DNA from: Romanomermis culicivorax
Lineage: Eukaryota; Nematoda; Enoplea; Mermithida; Mermithidae
DNA: 64,000 nt
NCBI GenBank assembly: GCA_963922205.1
Contig: CAWUHX010000045.1
Span: 992,001-1,056,000, forward strand
Direction of reading: 5' to 3'
The notes under the pieces were generated by a model that worked only from the letters and a program-made list of their open reading frames with translations, searched no databases and was not told the origin of the DNA. The position numbers and the translations under genes were made by a program. Positions 45,715 through 56,382 of this stretch are shown piece by piece (the first letter of the stretch is position 1; each line of letters starts with the position of its first letter).

Positions 45715-46929
45715 TTACAATTTACTGTTAATAAAATCGCGTAGTGTTTTGATAACAACAGCATCATCAAAATCATAATGATAACCTTCATCAATAAAAC
45801 AAGCTACAGTATCCTTAAGAATTTTACGGCCAGTACTTGTAAGTGGTATACATCTAAATATGTCAATCATCTGTTTAAAAGCGCGAAGACTGTAATAACC
45901 TTGAACTTCACCTATAACACATTCAAAACAGTCAATGATAAGTCCCATCTTTTCATATAAACGATTAACTGTTGGTGTAATTGCGATATTATATATGGAA
46001 TTATGAGCTGGACACTGATGATCCTCAACAATTCCTACCTCTTTCGCGCAATAACAATCAAAAATACACCCATTAAAGATGTCTTGTATAACTAACTCAG
46101 CACATATAATTATAAATAATTTGTCACCTTTTACTACTTGCTCATCAAAAAACCATGGAATATCTAAACCCGGAACAGGTAACTCACAAATACGTCTATT
46201 TTCGGCGTCCAATGAATTGGTATCCGACGTTGAATCGTAGTCTGGATCATTGAAACAATCGATGAAGAGATCATTAATAAACGACGTTTGAATGCTAGCT
46301 TCCTTTTGATCTTCACGAGCATTGCTTTGTTCTCCGGCGAATTTTGTAGCATGAATCCCTTCTTCTTCTTTTATAATTTTCTTATCTGCACCGACTTCTT
46401 CTTCTTCTTTAACGATTTTCGGGGTAGAACCATTTTTTCCAGCTACGTCGTCGTTTTCATTTGTTTTGCGTTTTATCGCTAGCTTGAAATTTGCTGCTAA
46501 AGCGTTGTACTCGTTTGAAATAGCTGGAGCTATCTCATGTATCATATTGGTCCAGCGCCAAAATTGCTAAAGAATAAAACATTATATTTTAAAAGAAAGA
46601 AAGAAAGAATTCATATATCAACTCACTTCTTTAGATAAACACCATGTCGTTCCATTAAACAAATTGTTAAATCGTACTGTAACCCCGTCGCTCTCGACTA
46701 GCATTTTATAACCAAGGTTGATGCCGCATCGACCTCCATGTGAAAATGTCTTTTCAATAATATTGACATTGCGACCTAGTATACCGTATTGTGGTAAAAT
46801 GAGCTTGAATCCGCGACCGTACGCCTCTTTTGTTTTAGGGTCGACGTTATGAAAATAGATTGACATGTATCTACCTTCAACCACTACAAATAATGCCATG
46901 TTTTCGTCTAACATAAACTGGTGTTCCAT
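45715..46929 (-). CDS. Two-exon acidic protein with possible PC4-like N-terminal fold
   Basis: Exon 1 is 46929-46627 and exon 2 is 46566-45715. The 60-bp intron has donor gaa|gtgagt and acceptor tttag. Phase 0 joining gives about 384 residues. Exon 1 has a strand-rich domain (ALFVVVEGRYMSIYFHNV, YGRGFKLILPQ), and exon 2 starts QFWRWTNMIHEI. This order recalls the PC4/p15 single-stranded DNA-binding fold, where the strands are followed by a helix. That is a low-confidence inference. A Lys/Glu-rich linker and a Cys-containing C-terminal half (CYCAKEV to HQC) follow. Uninterrupted. It is divergently transcribed from the polymerase. Confidence 0.55.
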
Positions 46930-47774
46930 TTTTGAAAATTCTTGAAGAAATATTAAAGAGAGAGAGAGAGAAGAAGCGAGTAGTTTTTGTAGCAACAAAA
47001 CAGATAAATGTATAAAGTGTTCAAAATTTTTGAGTAAAAGGAGGTTATAGTTATAATAAAATAACCAAGATATATAGCTTATAGCTGTAAGAGGAGGAGT
47101 TATAAGCATAATAAATATTCAAGACATATATCCTACAGTATTCTACTATTCTGAGGAGTATATGAGAGGAGGAGCTATGTTCTACAAAAATAAAATAAAA
47201 TGTGTTTATGTGGTACGGTAACCTTTGAGGTCAAAGCTAGAAAAATATGTGTTTTATGTGTTATAGTAATTATCAAGGTCAAAGCTATAGAAGCAATATA
47301 GCCACGTGCGCATGAGTTATAAGGGTCTTTAAAGCTTTTCCACATAAAAAGAAAAGATGGTGCAACAGGGTTATAAGCAGCTATTACAGTTATTTTATAG
47401 CTTCAAGAATCAAAACAAAAATACTAGGGTTGTACAGTAAAACAGGTTTTCAACTGGTTTTAACTGGTTATATGCTAATAAAATAAGCTAAAGAAATGAT
47501 ATGGGCACGTGTTCATGAGTTATAGAGGTCTTTAAAGCTTTCCCATCATAAAAAAGAAAAGTACTACATTAACCTCGTAAACAATAATTAAATCTCTACC
47601 ATAAAATTAATAGTTTTTGCTGATTTATAAAAATTTTCTATTATTATTACTGTATAAATTTTTGATGAATAGGTTGTTTTCTATTTTTCTAGTTTATAGT
47701 TTTTATATTTTCTAGTTTAGATAATTTTTATAATGAAACCTATTTAAGAGGATATTACTTCGGACGAAGACGAC
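46930..47774. promoter_or_regulatory. Divergent promoter region between virion cluster and polymerase
   Basis: Separates the minus-strand gene starting at 46929 from the plus-strand polymerase starting at 47775. It contains a 55-bp direct repeat, at 47300-47357 and 47503-47560, with cacgtg, catgagttata and gtctttaaagcttt in the same order. A second short repeat (ggtcaaagcta) occurs twice just before it. A bidirectional control region is inferred. Confidence 0.45.
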
Positions 47775-50700
47775 ATGCCTATGGAAATTTTAGAAGATAT
47801 TACTTCTGATGAAGATGATGAAACAATAGTGAATGAGTCTTCAGAGAATATTACCTCTGAGAAAGAAGAAGAAGAAACACTCGATAATAATAATATTTTG
47901 GAAGAAGAAGAAGAAGAAGGAACTGTTTTAGATTATGATGATGAAGATGATGATCAATACAAAAGTTATACGCCTTACAGTTCTGATGAGGAAGAAATTT
48001 ACGAAACAGCTCAAATTGGTGGTGGTGGTGGTGGGGGTAGTGGAGGTGTAACGAATGCATCTTTTGTTGCGGATGATTTTTTCGAACTAGGTCAACCCAG
48101 TACCGTAAATATTAGGCGTTTTAATACCGAAGGTCGCGAGTACTCTGTGAACTTTCGTAATACTGAACATATGGATGATTTAAATGCTCAAATAGTGCCA
48201 ACATTTCAACGTATAGTAGAGCGAATTTCTGAGAATGTCGCTGATAATGCGTTTATAGGGTTTTCCTTTGACCATCCAGATTTGACAAAAGGTTGTGTTT
48301 TGATACCTTTTAGACCGAAACATGCTTTAACTGGAGAGTTGATTGTAAACACTCTTAACGCTGTTCTTCAATCAAACGAGCAAATACAAATTGATAGTCG
48401 TCAGTCTACAATTCGTACGATTGTTGTAACACCACCTGCGGGTAGCGGTAAGCTGATTAAAATTACTTATGTAAGATTTTTATTTATTTATTTATTTAAG
48501 GTATTCACAATGCTCATCAATATTTAAAACATAAGGATTTTCTAAAAGATAAACGCTGTATTATTCAAATCAACAACACGGATGATTTATGTTTTGCTAG
48601 AGCTCTAGTTGTTGCTAGAGCTTACATTCATAAAAAAGATAAGAATGCTGAGCACAAATGGGAAAGTATTCGAAAGTCTGACAAGTCACATCTGCTGCAA
48701 ACAAAGGTTGCTAAAGAACTGATGACCTTAGCAGGCTTAGCTAATCATCAAGGAGCTTGCGGTTTTCATCAGTGGGAACAATTGCAAACTGTTTTATTAC
48801 CCGATTATCAAATCAAAGTTTTTAGCAGAGAACGCTTTAAAGATTTAATATTTAGAGGTTAGAGTTTTTTATTTTTCTGTTATTGTGTACGTATTTAGAG
48901 TTTTAAGGACCTGAAGCAACGCATGTTTTAAATATTTACCATCATGATAACCATTACTCCGTCATTACAAAGATGCCTGGATTTTTTGACCGCAGCTACT
49001 TTTGTCCTCATTGCGATCTGGCCTACAACAACAAAATGGAACACAGATGCAGAAACGTTTGTCCTCTGTGTTACAATACACCCCCATGTAATCAATTTAA
49101 TGCTCGAAAATGCAAAGATTGTCTGCGATATTTTAAAAACGATAAGTGTTTTGCTCGACACAAGCTTGTTTTTACTCAAAGAGGTCAATCCAAACGTCAA
49201 AAAACAGGTTTATCTATTTGCGATTGTTTCAAAGTGTGTGAACAATGTGATACACTGGTTCGACGAGCACACTCTAATCCTCATAATTGCGGTTATTTTG
49301 AATGCAAAACATGCAAGAAAAGCGTACCTAAAAAAGATATTAGATATGGTTTAATTATTTTATTTTATTTTATTTTATATGAAAATTTTTATTTTAGATC
49401 ATTTATGTTTTATGCAACCTGTTGGTAGCGAGCAAATTGAAGAGGAAGAAGATATATTTGAAACAAATGTTGATGAGGATGAGTGTCTAGATGATAATGA
49501 AACAGGAATTACCGATAAATGTCCTGTTAATCAAAAATTTGTTTTTTATGATTTTGAGACTACACAGGAAAAAATTCTACGACAAAGCGAATTAGGGGAT
49601 GTGTTCGAACATGAACCAAATTTATGTGTGTGCATACTGTATGCGATCAGTGTCGTCAAAACGAGGGAAATTTTTGCTGCAATAAATGCGGTCAACGCGA
49701 ACGTATTTTCAAAGGATCTACATGTCTAAATGATTTCTGCGAATACCTTTTTGCAAAAGGTATGAAAAACATTACTGCAATAGCGCATAATTCTCGAGGA
49801 TTCGATGGACAATTTATAATGCAGTTTTTGTATCGTAATGGACATCATAAACTACATATCATTAATAAGGGTGAATTAGTAAATTGTTTATAGTTTTTCA
49901 TTTTCATCTATTTATTTATTTTTAGGTTTAGAGTTGATGTGTATCAAAGTAGGGTTGATAAAAATTATTGATTCTCTGAACTTTCTTCCGATGCCTTTGG
50001 CGGCTTTACCGAAAACATTTGGAATAAGTGAAATATGTAAAGGATATTTCCCTCATTTCTTTAACAGAAAAGAAAATTATGGATATATTGGCTCATATCC
50101 ATCACCCAATATGTACGGTTACAATGCTATGAAACCTGCGGCTCATGCCAGGTTTTTGGAGTGGTATAATCGAAAGCTTGAAGCAGTAAGTTTGCAAAAG
50201 TATAAAGTTTTGCATTTAAATGCATCATTGTTTAGGGTTGTCAATTTAATTTTGATAATGAGTTAATTGACTACTGTCGTAGCGATGTGCAAGTTTTACG
50301 ACAATGTTGTATGAAATTTCGCGATATTTTTATGGAAGAAACAAATGTCGATCCTTTTGAAAATTCAATAACCATTGCTAGTGCTTGCAACTTAGTTTTC
50401 CGACGTTTATTTTTGAAGCCAGATACTATTGGTGTAATACCATACAAAGGTTATGGTAAAGAAGAAAGACAATCTGTTATAGCCTTAAAATGGTTGAAGT
50501 GGTTAGTCCATAAAAATGAAAAACTGTATATTCGACATAAACTTAATGGTGGCGAAGTTCAAATTGGAAGATACAGAGTTGATGGTTTATCAGGTAATTT
50601 TGTTCAAAATTTTGAAATTTTAATATCTATATGTTTGCTCATTAAGACACGACAATTTATGAATTTCACGGTTGTTATTGGCATGGTTGCCCTAAATGTA

Positions 50701-52532
50701 TGAAAAATAGATATCAATTAACAGCCGATAATAATACAAAAGCAGTCGATGCATATGAGTGCACTTTTAACCGTGTTATGAAACTTCAATCACTCGGTTA
50801 TAGCGTAGTCGAAATGTGGGAGTGCGAACTTTTACAACAACTTCACTCAGATCCCGAAATGAAAACATTTTTTGATACAGTCAAAATACCTGAACCTATA
50901 AATCCTCGAGAAGGTAAAATCTTGAATTGTTCTTTTTTATTTTGTCAAAAGTTTTCTTGTTTTAGCTTTCTTTGGCGGTTGCACTAATGCTGTAAAACTG
51001 TATCATAAAATTAAGTACAATGAAGATGGTACACCTGCAGAAAAGATCAATTATGTAGATGTATGCAGTTTATACCCGTTTGTCAACAAATACGGGAAAT
51101 ACCCTACAGGTCACCCAAAAATCTTTACTGAAGATTTTGAAGAGGTCAGTTCAACGTCACAACCTTATGAGGGGTTAATCATGTGTAAGGTTTTACCACC
51201 TCCCAAACTCTTACATCCTGTTTTACCATATCGACATGGTGGTAAATTATTGTTTCCTTTATGCAAAACTTGCACGCATGATTCACAAAAAACCGCATGC
51301 GTGCATAACGACCAAGACAGAGCATTAGACGGTACATTGGTTACGATAGAATTATATAAAGCCTTAGAGAAGGGATATAAGGTATATTGTTACGGTAATG
51401 GTTCTTTTTCTATGTATATTATTTTTGTTTCAGATCCTCAAGATTTTTGAGGTTTGGCATTATGATAATATTGAGCAATATCATCCAACCAAAAACCCCA
51501 CTGGTGGTTTATTTACTCAATACGTCAATACCTTCATGAAAATGAAACTAGTAAATTTTATATTATGTAAATGTGACAGAATTTGATTGTAATTTTTATA
51601 GGAGAGTGAAGGCTATCCTGCTAAAGCTCAGACGGATGAGCAAAAACATGAATACAAAATGGAGGTCTACAATTGTGAGAATATTTCATTGGATTCTTCA
51701 AAAATTTTAAAAAATCCTGGAAAGAGGGCTTTGGCTAAATTAATGCTAAATTCTTTCTGGGGAAAAGTAACTATGCATAGTTTTTTGTATTTCATTTAAT
51801 TATTTTTATGTTTTTTTAGTTTGGTCAACGAAACAATATGGATAAGACCGTTATCCACAATGCACCCAAAGAATATTTTGAACTTGTGATGAATGTCGCC
51901 AATATTATTAAGAATGTTAGACTAATCAATGAACAATTGGTGTCAACAACATATTGTCAACATGATGATTTTGCCGAAGTCATGGGAAATACTAACGCTG
52001 TTATTGCAGCTTATACAACGGCTCAAGCTCGATTAAAGTTATATTCTTACATTGAGCGATTAAAAAGTCGAGTATTGTATTTTGACACGGATAGTATTAT
52101 TTACCTGTCAACAGTTGACAAACAACAATATCAAGTACCCACTGGTTGGTGTCTTGGTGAAATGACTGACGAGTTACCTGAATATGGTTCTGGATCTTAC
52201 ATTACCGAATTTGTTAGTGGAGGTCCTAAAAATTAGCCTACAGGTTGTACAGTCCCTCTACAGACCAATACCGTCACGTAATCAAAGTCCGCGGTATCAC
52301 TTTGTCATCAGATACTATGAAAAAAGTTAATTTTTATTCGCTTCGTCGAATGGTTTTTGCTTTTGTAAAAAACAATGGAAAAGAAGAAGTAGATGTACAT
52401 AGTCTCCGTATAGAGCGTCAGCAAGATCGTAAAGTTGTTACTCTTAAAACTTTGAAAAAATTTAGTATAGTATATGATAAATGTATTTTGAAACGTAATT
52501 TTTGTACATTTCCTTATGGTTGGACTAAATAA
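47775..52532 (+). pseudogene. Protein-primed family B DNA polymerase, 11 exons, two frameshifts
   Basis: Exons are 47775-48447, 48501-48857, 48908-49348, 49398-49870, 49926-50185, 50236-50593, 50647-50913, 50966-51381, 51434-51550, 51602-51766 and 51820-52532. The ten introns are 49-55 bp, AT-rich and GT-AG. About 1,410 codons. The N-terminus is acidic with a Gly linker; next come a Cys/His cluster (YFCPHCDLAYNN), ExoI FYDFETT, ExoII IAHNSRGFDGQF, ExoIII YCRSDVQVL, then motif A DVCSLYP, motif B KLMLNSFWGK and motif C YFDTDS. Single-base losses near 49625-49632 (a TG run before the HTVCDQC block) and at about 52234 (just before the YSPSTDQ block) break the frame. Otherwise all motifs are present. 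It would copy the element from its protein-linked termini. Confidence 0.93.
48448..48500 (+). other. First of ten tiny introns in the polymerase gene
   Basis: 53 bp, g|gtaagc to ttaag. A second gtaaga lies inside it but would put the next exon out of frame. The others are 48858-48907, 49349-49397, 49871-49925, 50186-50235, 50594-50646, 50914-50965, 51382-51433, 51551-51601 and 51767-51819. Confidence 0.85.
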
Positions 52533-52554
52533 TTTTACAATAAAGTAGAATGTT

Positions 52555-53060
52555 GCATCGAATTAAAAATTTTTCTTTTTGATATGTAAAGATTTTTTCT
52601 TTTTTCTACATGTCTTTTACGACTATTTTCTGATCATTTTTATAAAAGACCTTTTTGGTCATTTTTGGCAGAACATCAAAATTTATAGGCATGCACCCGT
52701 AAGGATAATGTTTCATCTCGTAATGACTCTCCCAAGAATTTACTCATTAAACAGACCATTACTGACCAATTTGACCGTTTGAGATTGATTTGAACGATCG
52801 TTCAGGAATGGGGCCTCCGAGCATATTTACGCCTGCAGGTGGCGCCCTTTTGTCAAAGGGGGTCCAGGGGCGCAAATTTTTGAAAGGCTTCTTCTGCCCA
52901 CGGGAGAAGCCATTTTTACACACGATCACTTTTTATTTCTTTTCCATTTTTTGTTCATTTTATGCTTTCCTTTTTCATCTACAGTAACACATCTATTACC
53001 CTAATTCCTCCATTACCATTATAGAAAAATTTACTGTAATTCTACTATTACGGTAATTCC
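52555..53060. repeat. Diverged extra copy of the terminal-repeat module in the right arm
   Basis: Repeats the inner terminal-repeat sequence in the same orientation as 53140-53620. Landmarks in order are aaaagacctt.ttggtcattttt, gcatgcacccgtaaggataa, cctgcaggtggc.cccttttg and tttttacacac. It is roughly 80-85 percent similar by eye. A still more diverged counterpart lies inside the left arm at about 35030-35400. Confidence 0.8.
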
Positions 53061-53087
53061 CGAATCTGTATCCTTTACCGTGCGTCA

Positions 53088-53868
53088 ACTCTCCAAACTT
53101 TCTACACGCTTTTTACGACCAGCTCGTTTGGTCATCTTTCTATAAAAGACCTTATTTGTCTACATGCTTTTTACAGCCAGCTCGCTCTGGTCATTTTTAT
53201 AAAAGACCTTCTTGGTCATTTTTGGCAGAACATCAAAATTTATACGCATGCACCCGTAAGGATAATGTTTCATCGCGTAATGACTCTCCCGATATTTTAC
53301 TCATTAAACAGACCATTACTGACCAGATTGACCGTTCTGACATTTGTTGACTTGAACGATCGTTCAGAAAATGGGACCTCTGAAATATATTTACACCTGC
53401 AGGTGGCACCCTTTTGACAAAGGGGGTCCGGGGTGCAAATTTTTGTGGGCTTCCTCTTCCCAGAGGGGAAGCCGTTTTTACACCCAATCTCTTTTTATTT
53501 CTTTTCCATTTTTTGTTCATTTTAGTTTTCCTTTTTGCGTTCATCATTGATTTTCCTTTTCCACCCACAGTAACTCATTTATTACCATAATCGAAAAATT
53601 ACCGTAATTCTACTATTACGGTAACTCTAGAACATACATTTTTAACCGTACGACCTATAAATCGACCTATATGTTTACTGTACGACCTATAAATCGACGA
53701 AGAAATTAACCGTATATGTTTACTGTACGACCTGTAAATCCGACAAAAGCCAATCATGTATGTTTACTGTACGACCTATAAATCGGCAAAAAGTGACAAA
53801 TTATAGGTCGTACACAAAAGATAGGAGTATCCTTAAGCGTACGACCTATACGGGCCGGCCTTACTACT
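53088..53868. repeat. Right terminal inverted repeat of the Polinton
   Basis: Inverted copy of 34132-34917, ending ggccggccttactact. Divergence between the two arms is only a few percent by eye. Confidence 0.95.
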
Positions 53869-53874
53869 TATATG
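53869..53874. repeat. Right Polinton target-site duplication (tatatg)
   Basis: Identical to 34126-34131 and immediately outside the right terminus. Confidence 0.85.
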
Positions 53875-55482
53875 ATATGTTATATAAAATGAGTGAATGA
53901 AACGTATCTAGCACAATCGATTTAGTTCTTAGAAGACTTTGTGCAGTATCTCTTTTTCTAAAAAAGCTGAATGGGATTTTATGTGCCACTTTCCCTCAGT
54001 TGATTCCTTTTGTTGACACCAAATTCAGTAAAAATGTTTAACACAGTGTGAAGCAAACATGTGTGAGAGGCGACATGGGGGTATAAACTTCCGCAAGGGT
54101 TTTGAAACTGGAAAATTTGTTATGCAAAAAATTTTTTGGCCAACTTTTTTTGAATATTTTGTCTCACAAAATGCTAAAACACCAACGTCCACGCCTGTAC
54201 CCTCCTAAAAATTTCAGAGATGCACATGCTTGGTTGGAAAGTGTGTTTGATGCACTCAGCTGCAGAATATACTTTTTCACAGACATAGACAATTTTTTTG
54301 AGAAAGAATGAAAATCCAATATAAAGAAAGTGAATTTTTTCCAACTTTGACCCAACTTCTCAAAAATTTAGTCCACTTCTTTTTCTACCATGGCAACTGT
54401 CGAAGCAAGTATATTCTCCTTTTTTCTGCCCCATCGGGGCATTTTCTAATAAACTACTTCACCTCTTTTTAGTGGGCCTCAACCATGCACGAAAACTTTC
54501 ATAGAAGCACATTGAAGTTTTAAATTTGGTCATCTGCACTTCAAAAAAACAATTAAAAAAAACTTCAAGCAACAAATTCTCACCTCCGGCAAAAGTAAAG
54601 GATGTGTAAACCGCATAGTACTTAAAAAACGTTGTAAAGATACTGAAAGCTGACCATATCTATTGAATTCCTCATGGCTTAGAATCCTTCAACCCAAAAA
54701 ATCGCAGAAATACTTTTGTTTACACAAATGACTATTTTCGTGTAAACTGACTCGGTTCATTGAATTTCCCATGGTCAGAAACATCTTCCCTCAAAAATCG
54801 CAGAAATACATTGGTTTACACTCAATATGAATTAGTGTGAAAAGTGATCACTTTCATTAAATTCTCAGTGGTCGAAAACCCCTCTCACAAAAAACTCACG
54901 AAAACAGGCTTGGTTAAATCCGAAATAATTTTTTGTGTAAAGTGACACATCCATTGAATTCCCCGCAGTCGAAAACCCCTTCCATAAAAATCACGAAAAT
55001 ACGATTGTTTACATCGGCGATAGTTTTTTTTTGTAAGATGATCGCATTCGTCAAATTCTCCGTGATCGAAAACCCCTTCCGGCAAAAAATCACGAAAATA
55101 CGTTTGTTTACACACGGGATAATTTTCGGTGTAAACTGATCACATTCATTGAATTCCTCGTGGTCGAAAATCCCCTCCACAAGAAAATTAGGGCAGTACG
55201 CTTGTTTACACTGTGGATAATTTTTTTGTGTAAAGTGAGGACGTCTATTAAATTCCCCGCGGTCGAAAACTCCCTCCACTGAAAAATCACGGAAATAAGC
55301 TTGTTTACACCCCGAATAATTTTTCGTGTAAAGTGACCATGTCCATCAAATTCCCAATAGTCGAAAACCGTTGCAGCCCAAAAATCCCAATAAGGCTACA
55401 GGTATATTTGAAACTGCAAAAAAATTTGTAGTGCATTACGCTGCAAAAAATTATTTCTTTGAACCCTTAAGTATTATATAAC
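53875..55482. repeat. Large tandem repeat, unit 2, right part
   Basis: Collinear with 31800-33117. It includes tttagttcttagaagactttgtgcag, the inverted copy of the unit start (54262-54455) and a longer minisatellite tail (54660-55345). It ends at attatataac, then gives way to a different tandem duplication. Confidence 0.85.
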
Positions 55483-56258
55483 AAAATTGGGGAATTTGGC
55501 GTTTTCCCGGACTTTGGTCAACCATATAATTGAATTGAGGCCATAATTCAAAGAAAAAAAAATTCGCATTTGAGATTACACCCCCAAGATGCTTAGGCCG
55601 AAGTATGGAGGTTGGATATGGCACACCGATTGCTGGGCATGGTGGAACTGGGGGGCCTAAAAAAGTGCGTTTTTTACCTGTTTTTGGGGCCCCACCGAGC
55701 ACCACTTGCAGATAGAGGCGAAATGACAAAAGGCACCCCATAGTTTGCCCTTACGCCCGATATTATGCAAAAAAACCCGAAGGTTCTAGCTCTTACCGTT
55801 TTGGCTCTAGAGGGGGGGACATGAAATTTGGGGGCCAAGTATACTATAGGTTGACGCTGTCGCGCTACCTATGATAAAATTGGGGAATTTCTCGTCTCCC
55901 GTGACTTTGGACCACCATATAATTGAATTGGGGCCATATTTAGAAAAAATAAAAAACTGCATTTGAGATTGCACCCCCAAGATGCTTAGGCCGAAGTATG
56001 AAGCTTGGATATGCCACACCCATTGTGGGGCATGGTGGGACTGAGGACCCTCAAAAAGTGCGTTTTTTGCATGATTTTGGGGCCCCACCGAGCACCACTT
56101 GCAGATAGAGTCGAAATGACAAAAGTCACCCCATAGTTTGCTCCTATGCCCGAAATTATGCAAAGAATCCGAAGGTTCTAGCTCTGACCGTTTTGGCTCT
56201 AGGGTGGGGGGACATGAAATTTGGGGGCCAAGTTATTGTAGGTTTACGCTATCGTTAG
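55483..56258. repeat. Tandem duplication of a 393-bp unit
   Basis: The unit starts aaaattggggaattt at 55483 and again at 55876 and ends near aggttgacgct/aggtttacgct. Shared blocks include ccatataattgaatt, caccccaagatgcttaggcc and ggggccccaccgagcaccac. It is more GC-rich than its surroundings. The minus strand is open in both copies (55741-55451 and 56163-55807) with related products that match nothing I know. Confidence 0.9.
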
Positions 56259-56304
56259 AGGTTCATGTAGAATATTTCAAGTTCACAACTTATAAGTGTC
56301 ATTT

Positions 56305-56342
56305 TTTGTTTTAGAAGCATTTTATAAAGAACAAACTATAGT
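56305..56342. repeat. MITE remnant, right end only
   Basis: agaagcattttataaag followed by acaaactatagt matches the right terminus of the 245-bp MITE family. It lies immediately downstream of the GPCR stop codon. Confidence 0.5.
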
Positions 56343-56382
56343 AACGAGATGAGATCGTGGAAAGAACACTAACGAAATATTT

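Larger units (their letters stand above)
34132..53868. mobile_element. Polinton/Maverick element, 19.7 kb, nearly complete
   Basis: Termini begin agtagtaaggccggcc and are inverted over about 780 bp. The 6-bp direct repeat tatatg flanks them (34126-34131 and 53869-53874), matching the 6-bp duplications known for Polintons. The interior carries the full Polinton set: protein-primed DNA polymerase B, chromodomain integrase, packaging ATPase, adenain-like protease, and major and minor jelly-roll capsid proteins. All are on the minus strand except the polymerase and one left-arm gene. Several genes contain 49-61-bp introns. Polymerase and integrase are interrupted, the rest are open. Such elements are regarded as integrated or endogenised virus-like transposons. 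Confidence 0.97.

Noticed and set aside
45546..45794. 82-codon hydrophobic minus frame between the ATPase and the acidic gene
   Set aside because: Ile/Tyr/Leu-rich sequence from AT repeats, overlapping the end of a better supported gene; no conserved neighbour role.
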